Source: Nitrospirota bacterium (lineage in GTDB: Bacteria > Nitrospirota > Thermodesulfovibrionia > Thermodesulfovibrionales > JdFR-85). From it: a stretch of DNA of 62,467 nt. Under the pieces are notes generated by a model. That model did no database searches and had not been told where the DNA came from. It worked only from the letters and a program-made list of their open reading frames with translations. Location: assembly GCA_015492645.1 (NCBI GenBank), contig WGER01000072.1:1-62467 (forward strand), read 5' to 3'. The translations under genes were made by a program, and so were the position numbers. Below, in pieces: positions 18,086 through 26,972 of the stretch (within the stretch, counting starts at the first letter, position 1; the number at the start of each line of letters is the position of its first letter).

Positions 18086-18100
18086 AGGAGGTGATCACGA

Positions 18101-18286
18101 ATGTCTGAGGAGAAGAAACCGGAAATCACCGAGTCTACCGCAACCCAGTTTGTTATAGTGAGAGATAGGTCAGGCAAGGAGTTTGTCTGCAGGGTGAGTG
18201 ACCTCAAGGATCCCTCTCAGTTGACAGAGGAGGAGAAGAAGAGGTGTTATGAAAATGTCGAGGATGCATTAAAGGAGGCACCATAG
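18101..18286 (+). CDS. Small conserved-looking hypothetical protein
   Basis: 61 residues, acidic and Lys-rich, soluble: begins MSEEKKPEITESTATQFVIV and includes RDRSGKEFVCRVSDLKD and EEEKKRCYENVEDALKEAP. Two Cys residues, no CxxC pair. A strong AAGGAGGTGATCACGA ribosome site and placement between two hairpins support a real gene. I do not recognise the family. Probable accessory of the transporter operon. Confidence 0.65.
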   Translation: MSEEKKPEITESTATQFVIVRDRSGKEFVCRVSDLKDPSQLTEEEKKRCYENVEDALKEAP

Positions 18287-18289
18287 ACC

Positions 18290-18318
18290 CTCAGGAGAGG
18301 GGGTAACCCTCTCCTGAG
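18290..18318. terminator. 12-bp intercistronic hairpin
   Basis: CTCAGGAGAGGG (18290-18301) and CCCTCTCCTGAG (18307-18318) pair perfectly around 5 bases. It lies 3 bases after the stop of the 61-residue gene and 9 bases before the next ATG, the same arrangement as the hairpin at 18047. The T tract of a true terminator is missing. Confidence 0.55.
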
Positions 18319-18327
18319 TTATCTCCG

Positions 18328-18693
18328 ATGACTCCAGAGACCACATTATATCTGTTGGCTGCCCTTATAATACTCTATATGTATATGGTGAGAAAGAAGG
18401 GCCTCGATCAAGTAGGTCCTGATGCCTTTCCTGAACTTGAAAAGCCGATCTTTTTTGAGTTTAAAAGGCTACTGGATGATGCCTATGAGAGGATGCTCTA
18501 TCTGGTGGGTGCATTTGTTGTACTTGCAATCGCCAGTTACTTTGGGGTTCACCCACGGGCAAAACTGGTCTTCTTTGCTCTACTTGCGGTGGCCTTTATC
18601 TCGAACATCCCTCCCAGGAACCGGATATTCCGTTTCTTAGAGGCATTTAATCTTGATCCAAAGACACTCAAAAAGAGGGGTATAAGACTCTAA
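18328..18693 (+). CDS. Membrane protein of unknown function
   Basis: 121 residues with one membrane helix near the N-terminus (TTLYLLAALIILYMYMV) and two more hydrophobic segments near 54-70 and 74-92 (LYLVGAFVVLAIASYFG; AKLVFFALLAVAFIS). A basic C-terminal tail follows. Family not recognised. No clear Shine-Dalgarno because the hairpin occupies the upstream sequence, so translation may be coupled or start-site access controlled by that hairpin. Last gene of the transporter operon; it overlaps the convergent diguanylate cyclase gene by 4 bases. Confidence 0.65.
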   Translation: MTPETTLYLLAALIILYMYMVRKKGLDQVGPDAFPELEKPIFFEFKRLLDDAYERMLYLVGAFVVLAIASYFGVHPRAKLVFFALLAVAFISNIPPRNRIFRFLEAFNLDPKTLKKRGIRL

Positions 18694-19814
18694 AGCCTGT
18701 ACATATCTTCATACTCCTCTTCCCTGTATGTACAGATCCTGTTACGCCCGGTCCTCTTTGCGAGGTAGAGAGCCTTGTCTGCCCTGTCTATCAGTTCTTC
18801 CCTTGTCTCGGCATCCTCTGGAAATGTGGCGATCCCTATGCTTATTGTAACACCATGCCTTCCACCATCTGTCGGGATTTTCAGGCCCTCCACCTCTCTC
18901 CTTATCCTTTCAGCCACTGTCCTCGCACCTTCAATGTCTACACCCGGCAGTATCACTCCAAACTCCTCACCGCCGTATCTGCATGCGATGTCTATACTCC
19001 TCAAACACTGGCTCAGTATGCCACCGATCCTTCTCAGGATCTCATCTCCCATCAGATGCCCGAAGGTGTCGTTAAAATCCTTAAATCTGTCTATATCCAT
19101 CATCAGCAGACATAGTGGCTGACCAAACCTCCTGGCCCTGTCAATCTCCTCCTTCAGCCTCTCCTGGAATGTCCTGTGGTTCAGCAGACCTGTCAGACCA
19201 TCCCGTGATGCCATGTTCTTTACCTCCTCATAAAACCCCACCTTCTCCAGTGCAAGGGCTGCATGGAAGGCGAAGTTGAGCAGGAGGTCCTCATCATCAG
19301 CAGTAAAGGCCCCACCATTCTGTCTGTCTGCTGCTATAACCACACCCAGAGGCTTACCCCTCAGTAGTATTGGCACCATAAGCACACTCTTTATCTGCGG
19401 GTGCTCCTTCGGAAGGCATTTAAACCTGTCATGACTGTAGAGGTCATCAGTCCTGATAGTACAGAGATTGGAAAACACCTCCCTGACAGTACCGGTTAGT
19501 TCCGTCTTACACTGTCCTGTCGGCCCAAGGGATGAATAAAAGTCTCTCACTTTGCCTTCTTCAACCAGTATAATTGCAGACTTTTCCGCCTTCAGGAGTT
19601 CCTTAACCTTCTCCACCACTATGTCCAGCACCTCTTCCCTCTGAAGCGTTGAATTTAGGAGGGAGATGTATTCATTTATGATACTTACATCCCTGATCCT
19701 CTTGATGGACTGCTGGAGTTTCTTCCTCTCATTTACATATTTTCTGTAAAAGAGGTAAGTGCTCAGGAAGAGGGCCAGACACAAAATCAACAGAGGGATT
19801 TCGAGCACAGTCAT
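18690..19814 (-). CDS. Membrane-anchored GAF-GGDEF diguanylate cyclase
   Basis: 374 residues: membrane helix near 5-24, coiled linker, GAF domain (about 45-195), GGDEF domain (about 205-370) with DGLTGLLNHRTF, MDIDRFKDFND and the active-site loop GGEEF. An RSID motif five residues before GGEEF fits the product-inhibition (RxxD) site, so the enzyme should make cyclic di-GMP and be feedback-limited. The start overlaps the stop of the hydrolase gene (ATGA). Confidence 0.93.
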   Translation of the reverse strand: MTVLEIPLLILCLALFLSTYLFYRKYVNERKKLQQSIKRIRDVSIINEYISLLNSTLQREEVLDIVVEKVKELLKAEKSAIILVEEGKVRDFYSSLGPTGQCKTELTGTVREVFSNLCTIRTDDLYSHDRFKCLPKEHPQIKSVLMVPILLRGKPLGVVIAADRQNGGAFTADDEDLLLNFAFHAALALEKVGFYEEVKNMASRDGLTGLLNHRTFQERLKEEIDRARRFGQPLCLLMMDIDRFKDFNDTFGHLMGDEILRRIGGILSQCLRSIDIACRYGGEEFGVILPGVDIEGARTVAERIRREVEGLKIPTDGGRHGVTISIGIATFPEDAETREELIDRADKALYLAKRTGRNRICTYREEEYEDMYRL

Positions 19815-20698
19815 ACAACTTCCCCCAGAAACCTGAGGATGACCCCCCTCACATCGGGATGAAATGGCAGCGCTGCATGGTTTAAAGGAAAGTTGTAGTG
19901 CCTGTATGCTAAAGGGGCCTCAGAACTCTCTGCAGTAACAAGCCCATCTCCCCTACCCTGTTTTAACTCCTCAGGTAACAGTCTTTTAGGAATCAGCCTT
20001 CCTGCTATATCCGGGATAGAGAACATCTCTTTATATTTTTTGCAACTTTCATGCCATTTATAAAAGACCAGGAATGTGGGGTCTGTACCCCCTATGGAAA
20101 GGACCCTGCACCCCCTCAGTTCCTCACCATCCAGTGAGAGGAGGACAGGGCTGTCAGGCCTCAACTCCCTTATCGCCTTACTGCAGAGGAGGTCAACTGT
20201 AGAGCCAATCGCCTTCATCATAACACCTCTCTCCTTTGTCCTCTCCAGAAGGGGCCTGAGAACGCCGTTCAGGCCTCCAAGATAGGAGGCCACAGTGGCC
20301 ACCCTGGTTCCCCGATGTGGTGTCGCTATGCTGACAAAACCGAGACAGGGTATTGACATATTTTTCAACACGCCTCTGGCCACGATACCTCCCCTGCTGT
20401 GGGTTATAAAGACCACACCATCTCTCACCTCATCCAGGTACTCTCTCAGCAGGTCCGAGAGTTCATCCACCAGCACCTCTGTCTCAGCAGCAGGCCTCTT
20501 CTGTGAGTAAAGGAGCACAGAAAACCCCTCCTTTATCACATCATGATAGGTTGTGCAGAGGCTTAAATCATGTGGTGCAGAATGGACTATTCTTCCCTGG
20601 TAGTAAGAAAGATCCCTTTTGATCAAGAGAGTGGATAGTTTTGTCAGACCCCCCATAACAGCCACTTTATCAGGAGAGCGCCAGAACTCAAGGTTCAT
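19811..20698 (-). CDS. Alpha/beta hydrolase (lipase/esterase-like); true start lies upstream
   Basis: The ATG at 20698 gives 295 residues with the nucleophile elbow FITHSRGGIV and a likely His near PLNHAALPFHP. The same frame is open further upstream to a TGA at 20854-20852 and encodes GPLIVFVHGLG immediately before that ATG: the first core strand and oxyanion motif of alpha/beta hydrolases. The real protein must therefore start earlier, by about 20 residues or more. No ATG, GTG or TTG is there; a CTG overlapping the stop of the coiled-coil gene (about 20764) is the best candidate. The substrate is unknown; a lipid ester is plausible. Confidence 0.75.
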   Translation of the reverse strand: MNLEFWRSPDKVAVMGGLTKLSTLLIKRDLSYYQGRIVHSAPHDLSLCTTYHDVIKEGFSVLLYSQKRPAAETEVLVDELSDLLREYLDEVRDGVVFITHSRGGIVARGVLKNMSIPCLGFVSIATPHRGTRVATVASYLGGLNGVLRPLLERTKERGVMMKAIGSTVDLLCSKAIRELRPDSPVLLSLDGEELRGCRVLSIGGTDPTFLVFYKWHESCKKYKEMFSIPDIAGRLIPKRLLPEELKQGRGDGLVTAESSEAPLAYRHYNFPLNHAALPFHPDVRGVILRFLGEVV

Positions 20699-20760
20699 AC
20701 CAAGGCCGTGTACAAAGACGATTAAGGGACCTTTTCCCCTCCTGAAGAAGATCGGTTCTT

Positions 20761-20973
20761 TCAGTGGTTCTTCAATTTTCTCAATATCTCTGGAAACTGG
20801 CTCTTGAATTCCGGGAAGATTCTGCCCAGAAATAGTTTGATCCCCTTTAATTCAAGTTCCATATCCCTGTACTCAGAAAGGAGACCGTTCAACTTCTGGA
20901 GTTCCGTGGAGAGGGTTTCAACCTCCTTTTCAAGCAACCTTATTCTCTCCTGAAGTATCCTTTCCTCTTTCAT
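20761..20973 (-). CDS. Small coiled-coil protein
   Basis: 70 residues, almost wholly heptad-like (RILQERIRLLEKEVETLSTE, LQKLNGLLSEYRDMELELKG). Good ribosome site AAAGGAGAGATAG. It begins 14 bases after the small ribosomal protein gene and runs into the hydrolase frame, which is -1 relative to it. It may be a separate protein or, by frameshift, an N-terminal extension of the hydrolase. No family recognised. Confidence 0.6.
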   Translation of the reverse strand: MKEERILQERIRLLEKEVETLSTELQKLNGLLSEYRDMELELKGIKLFLGRIFPEFKSQFPEILRKLKNH

Positions 20974-20987
20974 CTATCTCTCCTTTT

Positions 20988-21074
20988 TTATCTCCTGTGT
21001 TTCATTCTTCTTCTCAGTTTTCTATGCTTATGTTTATTTATCTTTTTCTTTCGCCACTTCTTAACACTACCCAC
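20988..21074 (-). CDS. 28-residue bS22/mS38-like (AURKAIP1/COX24 domain) ribosomal protein
   Basis: A GTG start at 21074 behind GGAAAGGAGGTGAATAG encodes 28 residues beginning MGSVKKWRKKKINKHKHRKL and ending RRRMKHRR. This matches the short AURKAIP1/COX24-domain proteins known as bS22 in mycobacterial small subunits and mS38 in mitochondria (recognised from memory), which share GSV, KKxxKKxHRKLL and RRxxxRR features. It probably binds rRNA in the 30S subunit. A minus-strand promoter lies 50 bases upstream. It is the first gene of the coiled-coil/hydrolase/diguanylate cyclase set. Confidence 0.75.
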   Translation of the reverse strand: MGSVKKWRKKKINKHKHRKLRRRMKHRR

Positions 21075-21131
21075 CTATTCACCTCCTTTCCTTAAGATTT
21101 CATGGCTCAAAGAGCCCTTAGAGACTGTAAA

Positions 21132-21161
21132 AGTATAGCATCTGGTTTCTCTAAAAATCAA
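21132..21161 (-). promoter_or_regulatory. Sigma-70 promoter for the bS22-like operon
   Basis: On the minus strand TTGATT (21161-21156) and TATACT (21137-21132) are 18 bases apart. The leader of about 50 bases contains a small GGCTC/GAGCC hairpin (21104-21116). Confidence 0.55.
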
Positions 21162-21230
21162 ACAGAAAGCATTTCAATCCTCTATTATGTTATGATATTA
21201 ATTCATTGTACCACTGGAAGGAGGTGAGCC

Positions 21231-22382
21231 ATGCTGAAGGGAAACTACTTCTTTACCTCAGAGTCAGTCACAGAAGGGCATCCTGATAAGGTGGCAGACC
21301 AGATCTCAGATGCGATACTGGATGCAATCCTGAAGGAAGACCCTTACGGTAGAGTTGCCTGTGAGACGCTGGTCACCACAGGTCTTGCCTTTGTATCTGG
21401 TGAGATCACAACCAGTTGCTATGTCCCCATTGCAGACCTTGTGAGAGAGACGATTCGGGATGTGGGATATACAAGGGCAAAATATGGGTTTGACTATGAA
21501 ACCTGTGCGGTCATAACTGCTATAGATCGGCAATCAAGCGATATCGCTATGGGGGTTGACGTGGGTGGAGCAGGAGACCAGGGGCTCATGTTCGGGTTTG
21601 CCTGTGATGAGACCCCTGAACTGATGCCTATGCCTATCATGCTCGCACATAAACTGGCTCAGAGGCTTGCAGAGGTCCGAAAGAAGGACATCATAGGATA
21701 CCTCCGCCCTGACGGGAAGACGCAGGTAACCATCGAATACAGAGATGGACGGCCTTTCAGGGTCTCATCAATAGTCGTATCTGCTCAGCATAACCCGGAT
21801 GTTACCCTGAAGGAGATCAGAGAGGATATTATAGAGAAGGTTATAAAGCCGGTTGTACCGGCAGAGATGCTGGATGAAGAGAATGTGGTTTATCATATCA
21901 ATCCCACCGGCAGATTCGTAGTGGGTGGACCGATGGGTGACACCGGACTTACCGGCAGAAAGATAATAGTTGATACCTACGGAGGGGTGGCAAGACATGG
22001 TGGAGGATGCTTCTCCGGTAAGGATCCTACAAAGGTTGACCGATCTGGTGCCTATATGGCGAGGTATATTGCAAAAAACATAGTGGCAGCAGGACTGGCA
22101 AGTAGAGTAGAGGTCCAGATAGCCTATGCGATCGGTGTGCCGGAACCCGTATCAATCATGGTGGACTCTTTCGGGACAGAAAGGGTCCCAACTGACAGGA
22201 TTGTGGAGTTGATAAAGAGAAACTTTGATCTGACCCCTAAGGGCATAATCGATAAATTGAATCTGAGAAGACCCATATACAAGAAGACCGCTGTCTATGG
22301 TCACTTTGGCAGAAATGATGAGGACTTCACATGGGAGGCCACAGATATGGCAGATACCCTGAGAGAACAGGCCGGGATATAA
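21231..22382 (+). CDS. metK: S-adenosylmethionine synthetase
   Basis: 383 residues, normal length. Signatures: [39 protein letters not shown]-type [18 protein letters not shown] and [16 protein letters not shown]. It makes SAM from methionine and ATP in the cytoplasm. Ribosome site GGAAGGAGGTGAGCC. No SAM riboswitch is recognisable in the 155 bases upstream. It begins the metK-ahcY-rlmN group. Confidence 0.98.
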   Translation: MLKGNYFFTSESVTEGHPDKVADQISDAILDAILKEDPYGRVACETLVTTGLAFVSGEITTSCYVPIADLVRETIRDVGYTRAKYGFDYETCAVITAIDRQSSDIAMGVDVGGAGDQGLMFGFACDETPELMPMPIMLAHKLAQRLAEVRKKDIIGYLRPDGKTQVTIEYRDGRPFRVSSIVVSAQHNPDVTLKEIREDIIEKVIKPVVPAEMLDEENVVYHINPTGRFVVGGPMGDTGLTGRKIIVDTYGGVARHGGGCFSGKDPTKVDRSGAYMARYIAKNIVAAGLASRVEVQIAYAIGVPEPVSIMVDSFGTERVPTDRIVELIKRNFDLTPKGIIDKLNLRRPIYKKTAVYGHFGRNDEDFTWEATDMADTLREQAGI

Positions 22383-22392
22383 GGAGGAAGGT

Positions 22393-23646
22393 ATGAAGTA
22401 TGACATCAGGGACATCTCCCTCGCAAAGAAGGGGATGCTCAGGATCGAGTGGGCAGAGATGCAGATGCCTGTTTTGAGGATGATAAGAGAGGAGTTCAGC
22501 AAGGAAAGGCCGCTAAGGGGTGTGAGGATTGGGGCGTGTCTTCATGTTACAACCGAGACTGCCTGTCTCATACAGACCCTCAAGGCTGCAGGTGCAGAGG
22601 TTGCCCTATGTGCCTCAAATCCACTAAGCACCCAGGACGATGTGGCTGCTGCACTTGTAAGGTATATGAAGGTTCCCGTGTTCGCAGTGAAGGGTGAGAC
22701 CAGCAGGAGGTACTACCGGCACATCAATTCGGTACTCTCTATAAGACCACAGATAACAATGGACGATGGCGCTGATCTGGTCTCAACCTTACACAAAAAG
22801 GGCAGAGGCATAGAGGAGGTTGTGGGGGGGACAGAGGAGACAACAACAGGGGTGATAAGGCTCAGGGCCATGGCTGAGAAAGGGGTACTGAGGTATCCGA
22901 TTGTGGCGGTAAATGATGCCTACACCAAGTTCCTCTTTGACAACCGCTATGGTACAGGACAGAGCACCATAGACGGGATCCTCAGGGCCACCAACAGACT
23001 TATTGCAGGCTCCGTATTCGTTGTGTGTGGATATGGATGGTGTGGTAAGGGAGTGGCAATGAGGGCAAAGGGGATGGGAGCAAGGGTGGTGGTGACAGAG
23101 GTGGAGCCTCTAAGGGCACTGGAGGCCACCATGGATGGCTTTGAGGTAATGCCCATCAGGGAAGCATCAAAGATAGGCGATATCTTCGTAACAGTGACCG
23201 GCAATATAAATGTGATAGACAGGCACTGCTTCAGGGTTATGAAGGACGGTGCAATGGTGTGTAATTCAGGCCATTTTAATGTGGAGATAGACATTGATGC
23301 CTTAAAGACGATGTCAAACAAGGTCAGGAGAATAAGGGAATTTGTAGAGGAGTACACACTGAAGGATGGCAGGAGGATCTATCTCCTTGGAGAGGGGAGA
23401 CTCATAAACCTGGCTGCAGCAGAGGGTCATCCATCTCAGGTGATGGATATGAGTTTTGCCAACCAGGCACTGTCGGTCCTTTATCTGTTGAGGGAGGGGG
23501 AGAAACTGGAGAGAAAGGTCTACCCGGTACCCCGGGAAATTGACAGTACAATAGCATCCATGAAACTCCAGGCGATGGGCATCAGGATAGACACCCTTAC
23601 CAGACAGCAGAACCGCTATCTGAAGAGTTGGCAGATGGGCACCTGA
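22393..23646 (+). CDS. ahcY: Adenosylhomocysteinase
   Basis: 417 residues: [30 protein letters not shown]-type [29 protein letters not shown]-binding [21 protein letters not shown] and [10 protein letters not shown]. It cleaves S-adenosylhomocysteine to adenosine and homocysteine, clearing the by-product of SAM-dependent methylation. The C-terminal ending ([11 protein letters not shown]) differs from the KPDHYRY end common in other members. Ten bases separate it from metK. Confidence 0.96.
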   Translation: MKYDIRDISLAKKGMLRIEWAEMQMPVLRMIREEFSKERPLRGVRIGACLHVTTETACLIQTLKAAGAEVALCASNPLSTQDDVAAALVRYMKVPVFAVKGETSRRYYRHINSVLSIRPQITMDDGADLVSTLHKKGRGIEEVVGGTEETTTGVIRLRAMAEKGVLRYPIVAVNDAYTKFLFDNRYGTGQSTIDGILRATNRLIAGSVFVVCGYGWCGKGVAMRAKGMGARVVVTEVEPLRALEATMDGFEVMPIREASKIGDIFVTVTGNINVIDRHCFRVMKDGAMVCNSGHFNVEIDIDALKTMSNKVRRIREFVEEYTLKDGRRIYLLGEGRLINLAAAEGHPSQVMDMSFANQALSVLYLLREGEKLERKVYPVPREIDSTIASMKLQAMGIRIDTLTRQQNRYLKSWQMGT

Positions 23647-23649
23647 GAG

Positions 23650-24693
23650 ATGATAAACCTGAAGGCCCTGAGGGAAGAGGAACTCCTCAGGTTTGTTCAG
23701 GAAAGAGGTCTCCCATCCTACAGGGCCAGACAACTCCTGCACTGGATATACAGAAGGGGTGCAGAGAGTCTGGACCAGATAACCGAACTGCCCATCAGCC
23801 TCCGTGAATCCCTCAGAAAGGACTCATACATCAGTAATCTCCAACCCCTCAAAAGGCTCACCTCCTCAGACGGAACCGAGAAGTTCCTCTTCGGTCTCGA
23901 AGATGGTGAAAGGATTGAGAGTGTCCTTATACCTGAGTCCCCAGAGGAAGGCAAGAGGATCACTCTCTGCGTTTCGTCCCAGGTAGGCTGTGCACTTGGA
24001 TGCGCCTTCTGTCTCACTGGTAGGATGGGGTTAAGGAGAAATCTGAAGGCCTATGAGATTGTTGATCAGTATATATCTGTAAGGAGGTTGAGCCAGCAGA
24101 AGATAACAAATATCGTGTTTATGGGCATGGGTGAACCCCTTATGAACCTCAAAGAGGTTGCAGAGGCGCTCAGAAGGATCACAAAACTGTTGGAGTTTTC
24201 ACCCAGGAGGATCACACTCTCCACCGCCGGGGTTGTGCCAGAACTGAGAAGGTTGAGAGATGAGAAACTGGGGATACCACCTGTTAAGATAGCCATATCC
24301 CTGAATGCCACAACCAATTCAGTCCGCAACCGTCTCATGCCAATAAACAGGAGATACCCCATAGAGGAACTTCTGCAGGCATGCAGAGACCTTCCCCTCA
24401 AGAAGAGAGAGAGGATCACCTTTGAGTATGTCCTTATAAAAGGGGTGAACGATTCTGATGAGGACGCCAGAAGGCTCGTCAGACTACTGATGGGGTTACC
24501 AGCCAAGGTTAACATCATCCCCTTTAATTCCTACAGTGGCTCTGAATTTGAGCCACCTGAGCAGGAACAGGTCTACAGATTTCAATCCATACTTCTTCAC
24601 GCTGGCATGACAGCCCCTGTCCGAAAGAGCAGGGGGGCAGATATCCTTGCTGCCTGTGGACAGTTACAGGCAGACTATCGTGTTACCAAATAA
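23650..24693 (+). CDS. rlmN: 23S rRNA/tRNA adenine-C2 methyltransferase
   Basis: 347 residues. Radical-SAM cluster motif CALGCAFCLTG, GMGEPLMN, ITLSTAGVVP and NAT/EYVLIKGVND blocks are typical of RlmN, which methylates C2 of A2503 in 23S rRNA and A37 in some tRNAs. The conserved Cys in AACGQL near the C-terminus is the resolving catalytic Cys of the family. It starts 3 bases after ahcY and completes a SAM-use and recycling group. Confidence 0.96.
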   Translation: MINLKALREEELLRFVQERGLPSYRARQLLHWIYRRGAESLDQITELPISLRESLRKDSYISNLQPLKRLTSSDGTEKFLFGLEDGERIESVLIPESPEEGKRITLCVSSQVGCALGCAFCLTGRMGLRRNLKAYEIVDQYISVRRLSQQKITNIVFMGMGEPLMNLKEVAEALRRITKLLEFSPRRITLSTAGVVPELRRLRDEKLGIPPVKIAISLNATTNSVRNRLMPINRRYPIEELLQACRDLPLKKRERITFEYVLIKGVNDSDEDARRLVRLLMGLPAKVNIIPFNSYSGSEFEPPEQEQVYRFQSILLHAGMTAPVRKSRGADILAACGQLQADYRVTK

Positions 24694-24780
24694 CTACCCT
24701 GAAGGTTACCATTGGTAACACAGGGAGAGGCTTCAACCAGTAACTGCTTGATTTCCTTACCTTTACAAGCACCCAACTTC

Positions 24781-24796
24781 TGGTACGTTTCTTGAA
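24781..24796 (+). promoter_or_regulatory. Weak sigma-54-like promoter before acs
   Basis: TGGTACG, four bases, then TTGAA resembles a -24/-12 promoter with correct spacing, but the -12 GC reads GA. It lies about 80 bases upstream of acs. Function is uncertain. Confidence 0.3.
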
Positions 24797-24874
24797 TACC
24801 CTTCTCCATCCTGCATGCCGTCTACAAGATATAGGGCCAATAGGGCCTTTGGAGAATTCTGAAAGGAGGTAGTC

Positions 24875-26851
24875 ATGGCCGAGAAGGGATTTGATGTACT
24901 GCTGGAGGAGAAGAGATCCTTTCCTCCTCCACCCGAGTTTTCGGAAAGGGCTCATATCAAGAGTATGAAGGAGTATGAACAACTCTACAGAAAGAGTATT
25001 GAAGACCCTGAGGGTTTCTGGGCCGATATGGCAAGGCAACACCTGCACTGGTACAGGGAGTGGGACAGGGTCCTTGAGTATGACTTTGAGAAACCCTATG
25101 TGAAGTGGTTTATCGGTGGCAAATTGAATGCCTCCTACAACTGTATCGACAGGCATCTGAATAATGCAAGGAAGAATAAGGCTGCCATCATCTGGGAGTC
25201 TGATGATGGTCATTACAAGACCTATACCTACCAGCAACTATTTACAGAGGTCAACCGTTTTGCCAATGTCCTGAAGAAGCATGGTATCAAGAAGGGAGAC
25301 AGGGTTACCATCTATCTGCCAATGATCCCCGAACTGCCGATTGCGATGCTTGCCTGTGCGAGGATCGGGGCGATCCATAGTGTTGTATTTGGTGGTTTTT
25401 CTGCAAAGTCCCTGAGGGAGAGGATAAACGACTGTGAGGCGAAGATGCTCATAACCGCTGATGAGGGTATTAGAGGCGGAAGAAAGGTACCCCTCAAGGC
25501 AAACTCCGATGAGGCCCTCCTTGAGTGTCCAACAATAGAGAAGGTGATAGTGGTGAAAAGGTCTGCCGGAGATGTAGATATTGAGCCGGGCAGAGATTTA
25601 TGGTGGCATGAAGAGATATGCAGAGAAGACATTGAGAACTACTGTGAGCCAGAGGTTATGGACGCAGAAGACCCCCTCTTTATTCTCTACACGTCAGGGT
25701 CTACCGGAAAACCCAAAGGCGTACTCCATACCACAGGGGGATACCTCCTCTATACCACCCTCACCTTCAAATGGATATTTGACTATCATGAGGAAGATAT
25801 ACACTTCTGTACTGCCGATATCGGCTGGATCACAGGTCACAGTTATATAGTCTATGGACCGCTGTGTGCTGGTGCCACCTCTCTGATGTTTGAGGGTATT
25901 CCGACCTATCCAAACCCGGGCAGGTATTGGGAGATCGTTGACAAACACAGGGCAAGCATACTCTATACTGCACCCACGGTTATAAGGGCCCTTATGAGAG
26001 AGGGTGAAGAATGGGTCTACAGGTATGACCTCTCCTCCCTGAGGTTGCTCGGCACTGTGGGTGAACCCATAAATCCAGAGGCCTGGATGTGGTATCACAC
26101 ACATGTTGGTAAAGGCAAACTCCCCATCGTTGATACCTGGTGGCAGACAGAGACAGGTGGAATCCTGATTACTCCACTACCGGGGGCAATGACCCTTAAA
26201 CCGGGCTCTGCCAACAGACCCTTCCCTGGGGTTGTTCCGAGAGTCCTTAAAGAGGATGGCACCCCTGCAGATGTGAATGAGGGAGGTTATCTCGTAATTG
26301 AAAAGCCCTGGCCCGGCATGTTGAGGGGAACCTACGGAGACCCTGAAAACAAGAGGGTAAAGGAGATATACTTCAGCAGGTTCCCTGGTAGATACTTTAC
26401 AGGAGACGGTGCAAGGGTGGATGAGGACGGTGACTTCTGGTTAATGGGAAGGATAGACGATGTCCTGAATGTATCCGGTCACAGGATTGGCACTGCTGAA
26501 CTGGAATCTGCCCTGGTGAGTCATGAGGCAGTTGCTGAAGCAGCCGTGGTGGGTTATCCCCATGAGGTGAAAGGTGAGGGGATATATGCCTATGTGGTAT
26601 TAAAGGACGGACATCATCCCTCCGAGGAATTGAGGAACATCCTTGCTGGCCATGTCCGCTCAGTCATTGGGCCTATAGCAAAGCCTGACAAGATCCAGTT
26701 TGCACCAGGACTTCCCAAGACACGCAGTGGAAAGATAATGCGGAGGATCCTCAGAAAGATAGCAAGGGGCGACATTGAGGACCTTGGGGATACCACAACC
26801 CTTGCAGACCCCTCTGTGGTGGATGTCCTTGTGAAGGAAAGGATAAATTAA
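24875..26851 (+). CDS. acs: Acetyl-CoA synthetase (AMP-forming)
   Basis: 658 residues, typical of Acs. Motifs: [20 protein letters not shown] (ATP/Pi loop), [41 protein letters not shown] and the C-terminal catalytic Lys in SGKIMRR, usually controlled by acetylation. It activates acetate to acetyl-CoA in the cytoplasm. Strong AAAGGAGGTAGTC site. It stands alone, followed by a hairpin and a repeat region. Confidence 0.98.
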   Translation: MAEKGFDVLLEEKRSFPPPPEFSERAHIKSMKEYEQLYRKSIEDPEGFWADMARQHLHWYREWDRVLEYDFEKPYVKWFIGGKLNASYNCIDRHLNNARKNKAAIIWESDDGHYKTYTYQQLFTEVNRFANVLKKHGIKKGDRVTIYLPMIPELPIAMLACARIGAIHSVVFGGFSAKSLRERINDCEAKMLITADEGIRGGRKVPLKANSDEALLECPTIEKVIVVKRSAGDVDIEPGRDLWWHEEICREDIENYCEPEVMDAEDPLFILYTSGSTGKPKGVLHTTGGYLLYTTLTFKWIFDYHEEDIHFCTADIGWITGHSYIVYGPLCAGATSLMFEGIPTYPNPGRYWEIVDKHRASILYTAPTVIRALMREGEEWVYRYDLSSLRLLGTVGEPINPEAWMWYHTHVGKGKLPIVDTWWQTETGGILITPLPGAMTLKPGSANRPFPGVVPRVLKEDGTPADVNEGGYLVIEKPWPGMLRGTYGDPENKRVKEIYFSRFPGRYFTGDGARVDEDGDFWLMGRIDDVLNVSGHRIGTAELESALVSHEAVAEAAVVGYPHEVKGEGIYAYVVLKDGHHPSEELRNILAGHVRSVIGPIAKPDKIQFAPGLPKTRSGKIMRRILRKIARGDIEDLGDTTTLADPSVVDVLVKERIN

Positions 26852-26854
26852 CAT

Positions 26855-26877
26855 GGAGAGGGGCCCATCCCCTCTCC
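26855..26877 (+). terminator. Rho-independent-like terminator after acs
   Basis: GGAGAGGGG and CCCCTCTCC pair perfectly around CCCAT, 3 bases after the acs stop; a pyrimidine-rich tail follows. Confidence 0.65.
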
Positions 26878-26972
26878 TGTTCCTCTCCTCTGTCTTCTTC
26901 ACAAATCAATTTTAATCGTCCCAGATTATTAACCAGGCAACTAAAACAAAAAAACAACCCTAACAGGTGAAA

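Noticed and set aside
21075-21230. SAM riboswitch upstream of metK
   Set aside because: Only about 155 bases, largely taken by the divergent promoter; no SAM-I or SAM-II core sequence found by eye.
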